Source: Saprospiraceae bacterium (GTDB taxonomy: Bacteria; Bacteroidota; Bacteroidia; Chitinophagales; Saprospiraceae). Taken from it: DNA of 64,000 nt. The notes under the pieces are model-generated. The model was not told where the DNA came from and ran no database searches. It worked only from the letters and a program-made list of their open reading frames with translations. Within the stretch, counting starts at the first letter, position 1; the number at the start of each line of letters is the position of its first letter. The DNA lies in assembly GCA_020627535.1 (NCBI GenBank), contig JAHDGU010000001.1, positions 414,670 through 478,669 of the forward strand. The letters are read 5' to 3'. The position numbers and the translations under genes are program-made. Positions 41,059 to 51,064 of the stretch are shown in pieces.

Positions 41059-43035
41059 ATGCGCTCTTTTCACACGTTTCTGATCTGCTTATTGCTCTTC
41101 ACTCTTGCCTGTGGGAGTTATGTGGAAGTGATAGACTCCGGCAGTCTCGCATATGAACGCAAACAGTTCTACAAAGCCTCTGAGCTATTTGCCCAGGAGT
41201 ACTATGCCGCGGATGAAGGGCTTGACCGTGCCCAAAAGGCTTACTTCGCAGGCATGAGCCTAGAAAAGGCAAACTTGCCTGATAAGGCCACAGAATGGTA
41301 TGAACGAGCAGTGAATGATGGATATGGGCCGACAGCTCTGCGAGAGTATGCCTATTCCTTGAAGACCAATGAGCACTATGAAGAGGCATCGGAAGTCTTC
41401 AGACAGCTGGTAGACCAAGTCATGGACAATTCCCGCTTCAAACAAGAGATACGAGCATGTGAGATGTCTCGAGTCTGGCTCATTGAGGCCGAAAGTTCTG
41501 TGGTGGAGCTTGAAGAGATGAGTATGAATACAAGCTTTTCCGAGTATACAGGAAGCATCTCTACTGATGGTAAACTGCTCTTCACCTCTGACCGTCCTCG
41601 CAACAAGAATAGTAATGACTACAATTGGACAGGAAATTATTTCACTGACCTCTATCTGTATGATCCGGAGCTTGAGACTTTAATGCCTTTTGATCAAGAA
41701 ATCAATCAGGAGTTCAATGACGGAGCAGGAGCTCTGAGTATTGATATGACCACGTTGATCTTCACACGATGTGGCAGGCAAGATCAGGACTTATCACACT
41801 GCCAATTGTACATGAGTCGTTGGGAAAATGGTGCCTGGGCCACTGCAGAGAGACTTGCCTTTCAAGATGAGAGGTACAATTATGGACAGCCATCGCTCAG
41901 TGATGATGGTGAGCTATTGCTTTTCAGCAGCAATGCTTCTGACGCTATCGGAGGCTATGATCTCTATGTTTCCCAACGAAATAATGATGGTACATGGTCT
42001 GCCCCTAACAATCTTGGAAATCGAATTAATACAGAATATGACGAGTTGACCCCATTTTTCAGAGGAGATACATTGTATTTCGGCAGTGATGGCCATCTTG
42101 GTATGGGAGGACTAGATATTTTCAAATCTTTCAGGACAGAAGATCGGCAGTGGTCAGTCCCTGAGAATCTCGGTGCTCCCTATAATTCTGGCTTTGACGA
42201 TTATGGATACCTCATAGATCCAATGAGAGAGCGAAGTGGTTATCTTACCAGTAATCGCAATACTGGGAGAGGCTCTGATGATATCTATGCTTGGACAATA
42301 GGAGTGCCGCAGGATGTCTTCGTACAAGTGCCTGATGATAGCACAGAGGCCGCAGATGATATCGTCTATGATTATAGTCTATCGATCTACGTTAAGTCTC
42401 CAGTCTATGCTGACTTGAGTGATCATCGCTCTGAGACTGGCGAGTATCGCGGTTTGAAGAATGTCAATATCCTTCTTGACGACATGGAAGTAGGATTTAC
42501 CAGTGCTAAAGGCATATATATCACTGAGGGTGAATGGGATAGGGTTTACACATTCAGTTTTGAAAAGGACGGATTTTTCTCTCAGGTTTTGAGTTTCGAT
42601 CCCAGCACTATTCAACGAGATCCAGCCTCACCTAGTCAAGTAGTCAATCTGGTAGTGGAGATGGATCGGATTTTCGAAGGCAGAGAGATCACTCTGGACA
42701 ATATCTACTACGATCTAGATAAATGGGATATCAGAGATGACGCACGACCAGCACTTGACCAGCTGGCAGAGCTGCTTGTCAGAAATCCTAACATCAATAT
42801 AGAGCTATCCTCGCACACCGATTGCAGGGGAGAAGATGATTACAATCTAGTATTGAGTCAAAAGAGAGCGCAGTCTGTGGTGGATTATTTGACTTCAAAG
42901 GGAATCAGCAACACTCGTTTGCGCCCCAAAGGATATGGAGAGTCAAAGTTGATCAATGGCTGTGCGTGTACGAGCTGCACAGAAGAAGAGCATCAGATCA
43001 ATCGTAGGACTGCCTTTGCCGTGATAGGGCAGTAG
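41059..43035 (+). CDS. PorE-like lipoprotein: TPR, WD40-like propeller, CRD and OmpA domains
   Basis: A 658-residue lipoprotein (TFLICLLLFTLACGS lipobox, Cys19). TPR-like repeats (about 28-145; YERKQFYKASELFAQEYY) are followed by a PD40/WD40-like beta-propeller (about 165-420; TSDRPRNKNSNDYNW, LLFSSNASDAIGGYDLYVSQR, YLTSNRNTGRGSDDIYAW). A carboxypeptidase-regulatory-like domain (about 435-545) and an OmpA C-terminal domain (550-655; NIYYDLDKWDIRDDARPALDQLAELL, SHTDCRGEDDYN) complete it. This exact domain order is that of PorE, a type IX secretion component bound to peptidoglycan. A role in T9SS is inferred from architecture; paralogues with the same layout exist. Confidence 0.88.
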   Translation: MRSFHTFLICLLLFTLACGSYVEVIDSGSLAYERKQFYKASELFAQEYYAADEGLDRAQKAYFAGMSLEKANLPDKATEWYERAVNDGYGPTALREYAYSLKTNEHYEEASEVFRQLVDQVMDNSRFKQEIRACEMSRVWLIEAESSVVELEEMSMNTSFSEYTGSISTDGKLLFTSDRPRNKNSNDYNWTGNYFTDLYLYDPELETLMPFDQEINQEFNDGAGALSIDMTTLIFTRCGRQDQDLSHCQLYMSRWENGAWATAERLAFQDERYNYGQPSLSDDGELLLFSSNASDAIGGYDLYVSQRNNDGTWSAPNNLGNRINTEYDELTPFFRGDTLYFGSDGHLGMGGLDIFKSFRTEDRQWSVPENLGAPYNSGFDDYGYLIDPMRERSGYLTSNRNTGRGSDDIYAWTIGVPQDVFVQVPDDSTEAADDIVYDYSLSIYVKSPVYADLSDHRSETGEYRGLKNVNILLDDMEVGFTSAKGIYITEGEWDRVYTFSFEKDGFFSQVLSFDPSTIQRDPASPSQVVNLVVEMDRIFEGREITLDNIYYDLDKWDIRDDARPALDQLAELLVRNPNINIELSSHTDCRGEDDYNLVLSQKRAQSVVDYLTSKGISNTRLRPKGYGESKLINGCACTSCTEEEHQINRRTAFAVIGQ

Positions 43036-43046
43036 ACTGATCCAAG

Positions 43047-46000
43047 TTAAAGCTTCACGATCTTTTGGGCGACAGCCCGCCCATTTAGCTGATCCTCTAG
43101 GATCAACTGATAGAGCCCCGACGGCATTTGTGACATATCGATGTGCTGCTGCGAGGCTGTCAAAGGTCCATAGTGCCAGGATCGACCGACATTATCAAGG
43201 AGCTTGATGGCAATAGGATGATCATCTTGATACTCAATCACCTGAAAGTATAGGACCTGCTCTACGGGATTGGGCCAATGATACAATCGTGGCAATGCCA
43301 ACTCGTCGTCTTCAGTAGAGTTGACTACATCAACAAAGACACAGGTGTCTGTCACACAGTCAAGAATGTCTGTGATGGTGGCACAATATGTGCCTGTCGT
43401 CAATCCCGTCGCCACGGGTCCAATTTGGCCGCCTGTATTGTCATCCCAAACGATTTCATAGGGTGGAGTCGCACCTCTCACATCGACCCGAGCAATGCCA
43501 TTGGCGGACGAACCATTTTGTGGGACACTGCTCGTTGTGATCATATAGTCGTCAGGATCTGTCAGCTGGTAAAATGTACCTTCAAGTTCGCAGTCATTTG
43601 CATCAAGGACATCAAAGAAATAAATTCCTTGAGCAAGCTCTGTGATGATGTGACTTGTGTCTTCAGTATTCCAGATGACGCGATACTCAGGTGTGCCTCC
43701 ATTGATACTGACTGAGATAGCACCATCCGTGAATCCAGGACAACTAGGATCCATTACCTTCACTGTCTCAAAAGAAAGGGCCATCACTGGTGGGATGTCC
43801 AGTGAATCAAGCGTGCCGACACATCCATTGGCATCAGTGACCGTAAGCATATAATTGCCTGAACTCAAAAGATCAATACTCGCTGAATCGGCAAGAGCTG
43901 TATCTACTTGTCCAGTGCTCCAATTGTAGATAAATGGAGACGTCCCAGTTGCCATTGACACTTGGATACTTCCATCCGCATCACCAGGACATGTTGGTCG
44001 TAAGAGCTGTGTATCAGAAAACTGCAGAGGCTCATTGAGCTCAACAATGGTGTAGTCCTGAGTGATCAGCTTACAACCCACTGCATCGGAAATCGTCGCA
44101 CTATAGTTGCCCGGACTCAAGTCGGATATCACTCTTGTATCACGATCTCCATTGCTCCATATGATCCGATACTCGGGAGAGCCACCAGATAGGTCGAGAC
44201 TGATGACTCCATCATCTGTACCTCGACAACTGCTATTGATGACAGTCGCAGTATCTACAGACAAGGCTGGTTTCTCTTCTAAGATAATAGCATCAAGCTC
44301 AAATATGCAGTCATTGACATCAGAGACCGTCAGACCATAGGTTCCAGCTTTTAGGCCAAGACGATCTTGGTGCTCAGCACCATCAGACCACGAATACCGA
44401 TAAGGAGCTTCTCCTCCAACAACAGTAATCAAAATATGACCGCTAGAATCACCAGCACAAAGTGGACTTTCAAGAGCATCTACTTCGATTTCTAGTGGTG
44501 AGTTTTCTTCGATCAAGATACTATCTAGGACTGCAATACAGCCGCGAGCATCCGTGACTGTACAGTCATAACTTCCCGGCGCCAACTGCTCAATACGATC
44601 AGTGATATCACCTGTACTCCAGATGAAATCATAAGGTGCTATTCCAGAGATTACAGCTAGATCGATCACTCCAGTCGTGTCTCCCGTACACGCTACATCC
44701 CTTTGCTCACTGATCTCCACTTCAACGAGTGAAGGTGCAGTCAGGACGATCGGATCAGACTGAAAGGTACAGCCATCCTCATCTGTGATCGTCACAAGGT
44801 AGTCGCCTGCTGGTATCCCTAGTAGAGATCTCAGAGAATCTTCTGTGTTCCATACATAGTCATACGGCGGATTACCACCCTGAGCGGTGATCTCGAGTAT
44901 TCCAGAACTATCTCCTAAGCAAGCAGGACGGACTCTACGGTCTATCTCCATGCTGATGCGCTGCTCAGCTTGCATATCAATGTTGTCTACGACAAGTTCA
45001 CAACCTTGTTGATTGCTGATGGTCAGATGATAAATACCACTGCTGAGCCCATCAACAGCGTTGGAGTCATTTCCAATTGACCAGCTGTATTCAAAGTCTT
45101 CTTCATCACCCTCTACGAGCACCAGAAGACTGCCGTCGCTGGTACCCACGCAGGTTGGTAGCAAGGAAATGATTGTATCAATGATGATGAGATTGGTACT
45201 ATCAAGATCATCAGCCACTCCATTGCAGTTTTCGTCAATCTGATTGCAAAGAATCTCGAGTGCATCTGGGTGGATGAGAGAGTCTTGGTCATTGCAATCA
45301 GACTCCTCTCTGACATACCCAGCTGGTGGAGTCAAACTACAAAATAGCGTGGCTGATCCAATGCTCCCAAAACCATCTTGATCTTGATCAAGATAGTATG
45401 TCATGCGTTCAGTACTTAGGGTGTCGATGTGATGCAGCTCGATCTCATCGATTGCGATGTCTCCTTGTCCACTTGTACTTCCCGTGGAGCTAAATCGGAT
45501 GGAAAACGCACGACCGGAATCTACTGGCAGATGCACACTCGTATCAAGCCACATGCTTGCTTGAGATCCTGTAAGTGTCAGGACATCTTGCCAGTCTGTC
45601 ATGTCTTCTGCGAGGATCTCTAGAGAGAGAGAGCCGACACCTGATCCTTCCATCCAATAACTGAAGGATACGTCGCAGCTACTAGTGCTCTTGGTCTTGA
45701 AGAGGCATTGTGACTCGAGGATGGCCATCGCTGCGCCACGACAGTCTTGAGACGAGCTCTCGGTGTAGATATAGTTTACAGTTCCGCGTGATCCTCCCGC
45801 GATAGGACCAGTGCCCACAGTAGGAGTACGGCCTTGATAGACGAGCCAGTCAAAGTCATCTTGTGAGGTATTCCGAAAGACTCCTTCGATTGCACACATG
45901 ACGTTGCAACTTGGTGGACATAGGTTAAGCGCCTCAAAATTTTGGCGTAAGCCTATTTCATCGCATGCAGTCTGTATGGTAAAGACACATGCAGAACTCA

Positions 46001-47093
46001 CGAGAGAGTTGTCGCAGTGCGTGTAGCTGTATATATCATAGCTCTGATCAGCGAGCAAGTCTCCCAAAGTAGCTGATGATTCCTCGCAATCTATGACAAG
46101 GATTTCACCACCCGGGCCACCATTCATTCCATCATAATTGGGCACAAAGCCTTCAGGACCTATCTCGAGTACGATCGAATCGCAAAGGCCGACCTGATCC
46201 CATCCGATACTGACAGATTCATGATCAAAATCAATGGAGCGAAGATTCACTGGAGCGAGGCAAGTGACAGGTACAAATTCCAAGTTGATATGCTCCAGAG
46301 TTCCTTGCAGCAAGTCACCTTGATCACAAATCTCTAGCATCCACAATCCAGAAGCCCGAGACCCATCTGCCAATGTCGATAGAGGCTGGATTGCTCTCAG
46401 GTCTTCGCTTGTATACGGCGGAGCAGCATCAAGCACTGAGGTACAAGCTTGGAGAGTGATTCTCATGGGGGCATCACAATCAGCCTCGCCGGGATCACCG
46501 AGGTGATCTCCACCTATGCGCTGCAAACCAAGAAGCTGGACTCGTGTACCTGCGGCATTGGAAAGCCAAGCTGCCACGTCTGGAGGCCAATTGTGAGATA
46601 CGATGAGCTCTATGGCATTGAGGTTGATATCCTCACCCAAAATGAAGTCCCCTTCTTCTACTTCAATGGGGATGGAGACGAGATCTGGACACGCATTGTC
46701 AGGGATGCTGATGGATAAGTCACAATTATCTGACAGTTCTACAGCTGTGACGATCTGATAAGGCCCGGTCCATTCGCTGACTTGAGCTACACATCTAGAT
46801 CGCATATAGATGTCATATTGCGTGCCTGGGACTAAGTCGGTGACGACTATGGGTGAGCTCGTCGAAGAGAAGATCTGACCGTCATCAGGATCTTGTCCTT
46901 CTAGGCTAGCACTTATTTCATAACTCAGGACATTGCCACTCTGATCGAGCTCAAAGTAGCTCTCAATTTCCTGAGGAGAGATCACTGCGATACTATCAAT
47001 CTCAGTCGTTGGGCAAAACTGACCATTGACACATAGCAGTTGTAAAAGAAGGCACGCTGTCGCGCAGAGTCGTATGATCTTCACATCTTGCAT
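43047..47093 (-). CDS. large T9SS-secreted protein with SprB repeats
   Basis: A 1348-residue cell-surface protein. Signal peptide (IIRLCATACLLLQLLCVNGQ), FN3-like domain, P-domain-like region (about 130-270), another FN3-like stretch, a MAM-like domain (about 385-555; FSYWMEGSGVGSLSLEI), a MopE-type calcium-binding repeat near 600 (DCNDQDSLIHPDALEILCNQ) and about eight SprB repeats (640-1245; each CxGxxxGxIxxxxxGGxxPYxYxWSxG). The type IX sorting domain (about 1268-1348; HWPNPVEQVLYF, MPSGLYQLILED, KIVKL) ends it. Likely an adhesin or gliding-type surface protein. It lies 48 bases downstream of leuS. Confidence 0.9.
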   Translation of the reverse strand: MQDVKIIRLCATACLLLQLLCVNGQFCPTTEIDSIAVISPQEIESYFELDQSGNVLSYEISASLEGQDPDDGQIFSSTSSPIVVTDLVPGTQYDIYMRSRCVAQVSEWTGPYQIVTAVELSDNCDLSISIPDNACPDLVSIPIEVEEGDFILGEDINLNAIELIVSHNWPPDVAAWLSNAAGTRVQLLGLQRIGGDHLGDPGEADCDAPMRITLQACTSVLDAAPPYTSEDLRAIQPLSTLADGSRASGLWMLEICDQGDLLQGTLEHINLEFVPVTCLAPVNLRSIDFDHESVSIGWDQVGLCDSIVLEIGPEGFVPNYDGMNGGPGGEILVIDCEESSATLGDLLADQSYDIYSYTHCDNSLVSSACVFTIQTACDEIGLRQNFEALNLCPPSCNVMCAIEGVFRNTSQDDFDWLVYQGRTPTVGTGPIAGGSRGTVNYIYTESSSQDCRGAAMAILESQCLFKTKSTSSCDVSFSYWMEGSGVGSLSLEILAEDMTDWQDVLTLTGSQASMWLDTSVHLPVDSGRAFSIRFSSTGSTSGQGDIAIDEIELHHIDTLSTERMTYYLDQDQDGFGSIGSATLFCSLTPPAGYVREESDCNDQDSLIHPDALEILCNQIDENCNGVADDLDSTNLIIIDTIISLLPTCVGTSDGSLLVLVEGDEEDFEYSWSIGNDSNAVDGLSSGIYHLTISNQQGCELVVDNIDMQAEQRISMEIDRRVRPACLGDSSGILEITAQGGNPPYDYVWNTEDSLRSLLGIPAGDYLVTITDEDGCTFQSDPIVLTAPSLVEVEISEQRDVACTGDTTGVIDLAVISGIAPYDFIWSTGDITDRIEQLAPGSYDCTVTDARGCIAVLDSILIEENSPLEIEVDALESPLCAGDSSGHILITVVGGEAPYRYSWSDGAEHQDRLGLKAGTYGLTVSDVNDCIFELDAIILEEKPALSVDTATVINSSCRGTDDGVISLDLSGGSPEYRIIWSNGDRDTRVISDLSPGNYSATISDAVGCKLITQDYTIVELNEPLQFSDTQLLRPTCPGDADGSIQVSMATGTSPFIYNWSTGQVDTALADSASIDLLSSGNYMLTVTDANGCVGTLDSLDIPPVMALSFETVKVMDPSCPGFTDGAISVSINGGTPEYRVIWNTEDTSHIITELAQGIYFFDVLDANDCELEGTFYQLTDPDDYMITTSSVPQNGSSANGIARVDVRGATPPYEIVWDDNTGGQIGPVATGLTTGTYCATITDILDCVTDTCVFVDVVNSTEDDELALPRLYHWPNPVEQVLYFQVIEYQDDHPIAIKLLDNVGRSWHYGPLTASQQHIDMSQMPSGLYQLILEDQLNGRAVAQKIVKL
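43062..43078 (+). repeat. hairpin motif copy, GACA loop (end of the adhesin gene)
   Basis: CTTTTGGGCGACAGCCC, GGGC/GCCC stem with a GACA loop, inside the last codons of the adhesin gene on the minus strand. Confidence 0.5.
45938..45953 (+). repeat. hairpin motif copy inside the adhesin gene, GTAA loop
   Basis: AATTTTGGCGTAAGCC; GGC/GCC stem with a GTAA loop; degenerate flank (AATTTT). Confidence 0.4.
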
Positions 47094-47141
47094 TGACCAA
47101 GTCGGTGCGCGAAGATCAGAAAAAATCAGCAGTTCTTGGCT

Positions 47142-49997
47142 TTATCCTACGACTATATTGATCATGCGACCAGGTACGACAATCACTTTGCGTACGGTGC
47201 TGCCTTCTAGCCATTTGGATAAACCATCATGAGTGAGAGCGGCTTTCTCCAAATCGCTTTTTTGCATGTCAGCTGGAAAACTTGCCATTGCACGTTTTTT
47301 GCCATTGATACAGAGTGGATACTCGATGGAGTCTTCTGTAAGGTAGCTCTCTTCGTGCGACGGAAAACTCTCGAGGTGGACACTGCTTTGATGGCCTAAG
47401 ATGGACCACAGCTCGTCAGCAAGATGAGGGGCAAATGGCGCTATCAGCTTGGTTAAATCTTCTTTTGTTGATTGGCTGAGCTTTGTCAGATCTCTCAGAG
47501 AGTTTGTACAGATCATGAGAGCACTTATGCATGTGTTGAAAGAGAACTTCTCTACGTCTCCATTGATCTTCTTGATGCAGGTATGCAAGATCTTTAATTC
47601 TTCTGCAGATGCCTCCTCTGAAGAGGCTATCAAGCCATGATCATCAACAAAGAGTCGCCAAAATTTCTTGAGAAATTTGTAGACTCCGTCGATGCCATTG
47701 GTGTCCCAAGGCTTTGATTGCTCTATGGGCCCCAGAAACATTTCGTACATGCGAAAGCAGTCTGTGCCGTATTGCGAAATGACGTCATCGGGATTGATCA
47801 CATTGAAGAGCCTTTTTGACATCTTTCCCACTTCTGAGCTTGTGGTCATCTTGAAGTCTGGTGTGATAGCCACAAGGCTTCCGTCTTTCATCTCTGCACT
47901 AGAGTCCACTCCTTCAAATGTGGCATGCGTGTACTCTTTGCGCCATGCAGAAAACTCTTTGATGCCTTGCTCGGAGAGATATGATTGATCTGAGCCATAG
48001 TCTGATACAAAACTGACGTGGACTGGAATCTTGACAAAGTGCTCGGCTCCTTCGCGCTCTGCAAGCTCAGCAGAAACAAATCGTCTCATTCCTTCTTCTT
48101 GTCTTTTGTCGAGGTGGATGAACTCGATCACACCTTGAATCATCCCTTGATTGATCAACTTCTTGAAGGGCTCTTGCGTAGGAAGTTTGCCCATGTCGTA
48201 GAGAAACTTGTGCCAAAATCTCGCATAGAGTAGATGCGCTACAGCATGCTCCGCGCCACCTACGTAGAGGTCGACATCTTTCCAGTATTTGATGGCTGCA
48301 TCACTAGCTAGTGCGTCATTGTTGGCAGGATCCATGTATCTGAGATAGTACCAACTACTGCCTGCAACTGCAGGCATGACATCTGTCTCCCTGGTGTAGC
48401 CAGGTAGCTCATTGACCCATTCTTGCATTCGAGCCAGAGGAGATTCATCTTTTGCAGGCTTGAAGTTGTCTGTCGCTGGTAGCTCTACTGGAAGATGCTC
48501 CACGCTTAGAGCAGATGGGATGCCATTTGTATCATAAACGATAGGGAAGGGCTCTCCCCAATAACGTTGCCGACTGAAATTGGCATCTCTCATACGATAG
48601 TTGATCTGAGCTTTACCACGTTGACGTTCTTCAATGACCTCACACGCTTTGCTTATTGCCTCTTTGACCTCGAGTCCATTGAGAAATCCACTATTGATGA
48701 GCTTGCCAACTTTATCACTGCGAGTTGCATTGGGATGAGCAGACTTGTCGATAACTTGTATGATCGGGAGGTCAAATTTCTCTGCGAAGTTGTGATCGCG
48801 ATCATCATCACTAGGTACTGCCATGATAGCACCGGTCCCGTAATCTTTGAGGACATATTCTCCGATCCATATGGGGATACGTTCATCTGTCATTGGATTG
48901 ATGGCATAGGCACCTAGCCAGACACCGCTGACTTCTCTCTCAGCCATGCGTTCTATCTCAGACTTGGACATGACTTTTGAGACATATTCTTCTACACTAG
49001 CACGCTGCTCGTCTGTTGTAAGACGCTGGACAAGTTCGTGCTCTGGTGCAAGTACCATATACGTTGCTCCAAATATGGTGTCTGGTCTTGTGGTGAAGAT
49101 CTCTATCTTCTCCTCAGATCCATCAATATCAAAAAAGACTTGAGCACCTTCGGATCTTCCGATCCAATTGCGTTGCATAGTCTTGAGTGCATCAGACCAC
49201 TCGAGATCTTCAAGGCCATCGAGAAGGCGCTGAGCATAGGCCGTGATCCTGAGGTACCACTGTGTCATGGGCTTTTGTATCACAGGGTGTCCACCTCTTT
49301 CGGATAGTCCGTCTTTCACTTGATCATTGGCCAGGACTGTGCCCAACTCCTCGCACCAATTGACATAGCCTATTTTGCGGTAGGCTAGACGATAATTCAT
49401 CAAGACATCTGACTTCTCTTTGGGGCTGTATCCTTGCCACTCGCTTGCGGTAAATGTCAATTCCTCTTCGCAGGCATAAGGTAAGCTATCCGTACCGTGC
49501 TGCTCGAGATGAGCAACTAGGTTTGACACATGAACAGCCTTATCAGCTTCTTGGTCATACACATGATCAAATAGCTGCGTAAAGATCCACTGTGTCCATT
49601 TGTAGTACTCTGGCGCACAGGTCTGTACTTCACGGTCCCAATCAAAAGAGAAACCAAGGTCACGCAACTGTCTACGGTAGGTCTCCATGTTTTGCTCCGT
49701 AGACTTTGCAGGATGTATACCGGTTTGTATGGCGTATTCTTCGGCGGGCAGGCCAAATGCATCAAATCCCATGGGATGTAGGACATTGAATCCTTTCATC
49801 CGCTGATATCGAGAGAAAATATCAGATGCGATGTAACCGAGCGGATGCCCTACATGAAGACCAGCACCACTAGGGTATGGAAACATGTCCAGCACATAGT
49901 ATTTGGGTTTGGAAGAGTCTTCTTGGATTCGATAGAGTCCGGACTCATTCCAGTGCTTGCGCCATTTGGCCTCGATCTCTTCTGGTCTGTAGTGCAT
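47142..49997 (-). CDS. leuS: leucyl-tRNA synthetase
   Basis: A 951-residue class I synthetase that charges tRNA-Leu. The HIGH motif is HVGH in PYPSGAGLHVGHPLGYIASD. The editing domain carries FTTRPDTIFGATYMVLAPEH. Near residue 720 the KMSKS loop reads KMSKRLFNVINPDD, with Arg in place of the last Ser. A Bacteroidota-type insertion (about 625-705) precedes it. The anticodon-binding domain (CTNSLRDLTKLSQ, APFAPHLADELWSILGH) is at the C-terminus. An exact -7 box TAGCTTTG lies 23 bases upstream. It follows, on the same strand, the metzincin/PhoD genes. Confidence 0.97.
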   Translation of the reverse strand: MHYRPEEIEAKWRKHWNESGLYRIQEDSSKPKYYVLDMFPYPSGAGLHVGHPLGYIASDIFSRYQRMKGFNVLHPMGFDAFGLPAEEYAIQTGIHPAKSTEQNMETYRRQLRDLGFSFDWDREVQTCAPEYYKWTQWIFTQLFDHVYDQEADKAVHVSNLVAHLEQHGTDSLPYACEEELTFTASEWQGYSPKEKSDVLMNYRLAYRKIGYVNWCEELGTVLANDQVKDGLSERGGHPVIQKPMTQWYLRITAYAQRLLDGLEDLEWSDALKTMQRNWIGRSEGAQVFFDIDGSEEKIEIFTTRPDTIFGATYMVLAPEHELVQRLTTDEQRASVEEYVSKVMSKSEIERMAEREVSGVWLGAYAINPMTDERIPIWIGEYVLKDYGTGAIMAVPSDDDRDHNFAEKFDLPIIQVIDKSAHPNATRSDKVGKLINSGFLNGLEVKEAISKACEVIEERQRGKAQINYRMRDANFSRQRYWGEPFPIVYDTNGIPSALSVEHLPVELPATDNFKPAKDESPLARMQEWVNELPGYTRETDVMPAVAGSSWYYLRYMDPANNDALASDAAIKYWKDVDLYVGGAEHAVAHLLYARFWHKFLYDMGKLPTQEPFKKLINQGMIQGVIEFIHLDKRQEEGMRRFVSAELAEREGAEHFVKIPVHVSFVSDYGSDQSYLSEQGIKEFSAWRKEYTHATFEGVDSSAEMKDGSLVAITPDFKMTTSSEVGKMSKRLFNVINPDDVISQYGTDCFRMYEMFLGPIEQSKPWDTNGIDGVYKFLKKFWRLFVDDHGLIASSEEASAEELKILHTCIKKINGDVEKFSFNTCISALMICTNSLRDLTKLSQSTKEDLTKLIAPFAPHLADELWSILGHQSSVHLESFPSHEESYLTEDSIEYPLCINGKKRAMASFPADMQKSDLEKAALTHDGLSKWLEGSTVRKVIVVPGRMINIVVG

Positions 49998-50020
49998 CTC
50001 TCGATTTTCTAGTGAGCCTG

Positions 50021-50028
50021 CAAAGCTA
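50021..50028 (-). promoter_or_regulatory. -7 box TAGCTTTG of leuS
   Basis: Exact TAnnTTTG match on the minus strand, 23 bases before the leuS ATG, inside the 48-base gap after the PhoD-like gene. Confidence 0.5.
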
Positions 50029-50045
50029 CAGTATGACTGAGTACC

Positions 50046-51062
50046 TTATCTGAGCTTGCGACTTATTTCTTGATGGACGGTGCCATCGATTTGGCGGATC
50101 TGTAGTTGATAGGAAGACCAGTCGTCCTCGATACTGATACTGCCAAAGTTCTTTTGATTGTAAAAATCACCCAGTCGTCTACGATTGGGTTCCTTCTGGA
50201 GTTCTTCATAGCTATGAGTCAAGCCACTAGCAGTGAGCTCTAAGATCTCTTGTCCTCTCACAGAAATAGAAGATAGCTCCGCAATGTGGCGATCTCCACT
50301 GATGATGATAGGATTACGAAGTTTAGTATCGACGATGGATTCAAGAAGACGCGTTCTTTCTTTGGGGAAGTTTGCCCATTTTTCATAGGGATGTTCATCA
50401 GGAATCACTTGTATGCCGCTGCAGATAATATTGATATCTGCTTTGCTGCTCTTCATTTCTTTTATGAGCCAGTTCCACTGATCCTTGCCGAGGATGGTAC
50501 CTCGCTTACTAGAGACATACTTTCCTCGTCGCTTTTTCTGTGCATCTCGGAAGTATCTTGCATCTAGTAGATATATCTTGATCTGGGGCTTTCGCCCAAA
50601 TGTGTAGCTCTGGTAAACACCTTCGTCGGCTCTCTTTTCTTCGGGGATGTCAAGAAATTCAAAGAATGCCTCACTGCTCTCTTTTTTTGTTGGATGTTCC
50701 TTTCCGCCATCGCCTATGCCATAGTCATGGTCATCCCAAGTCCCAATGATTGGAACATTTTCGCGAAAGCGATGATAGTACTGATCATTCTTGAGCTCAG
50801 TATATTTTCTCTGAAGTACTGCTGGGTTCTTGCTGTCTCCATAGATATTGTCCCCAAGCCATATCCATAGCTCAGGCGAAAGAGCTGCGATATCATCCCA
50901 GTGTGCTTGGCTATCTTCGTGATCATTGCAGCTCCCAAATGCAATCAACTTCGGTGCTGACTTCTGAAGTGGGCCTAGAGACGCACCGCTGACGGAGTTC
51001 GGGTCAGTACTGCAAGCAAGCAGCAATGTACTGGCCAAGAGCAGTGGACTCAGAGCTTTCAT
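50046..51062 (-). CDS. PhoD-like phosphatase/phosphodiesterase lipoprotein
   Basis: A 338-residue exported lipoprotein (LLLASTLLLACS lipobox). The metallophosphatase core has LIAFGSCNDHEDSQAHWDDI, LWIWLGDNIYGDS, IIGTWDDHDYGIGDGG, and IIISGDRHIAELS, the PhoD-family metal-binding set. The open frame begins with TTG at 51068, overlapping the upstream stop; ATG at 51062 is preferred. Substrate: phosphate mono- or diesters, inferred from the family. It is the third gene of an operon with two secreted metzincins. Two hairpin-motif copies lie inside it. Confidence 0.92.
   Translation of the reverse strand: MKALSPLLLASTLLLACSTDPNSVSGASLGPLQKSAPKLIAFGSCNDHEDSQAHWDDIAALSPELWIWLGDNIYGDSKNPAVLQRKYTELKNDQYYHRFRENVPIIGTWDDHDYGIGDGGKEHPTKKESSEAFFEFLDIPEEKRADEGVYQSYTFGRKPQIKIYLLDARYFRDAQKKRRGKYVSSKRGTILGKDQWNWLIKEMKSSKADINIICSGIQVIPDEHPYEKWANFPKERTRLLESIVDTKLRNPIIISGDRHIAELSSISVRGQEILELTASGLTHSYEELQKEPNRRRLGDFYNQKNFGSISIEDDWSSYQLQIRQIDGTVHQEISRKLR
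50586..50602 (-). repeat. hairpin motif copy inside the PhoD-like gene, GGGC-GAAA-GCCC
   Basis: Plus strand GGGCTTTCGCCCAAATG, identical to the copy at 24793-24809; here it encodes TFGRKP on the minus strand. Confidence 0.65.
50756..50771 (+). repeat. hairpin motif copy inside the PhoD-like gene, CGC-GAAA-GCG
   Basis: CATTTTCGCGAAAGCG; stem changed on both sides with pairing kept. Only 155 bases from the previous copy and in the opposite orientation. Confidence 0.55.
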
Positions 51063-51064
51063 CT

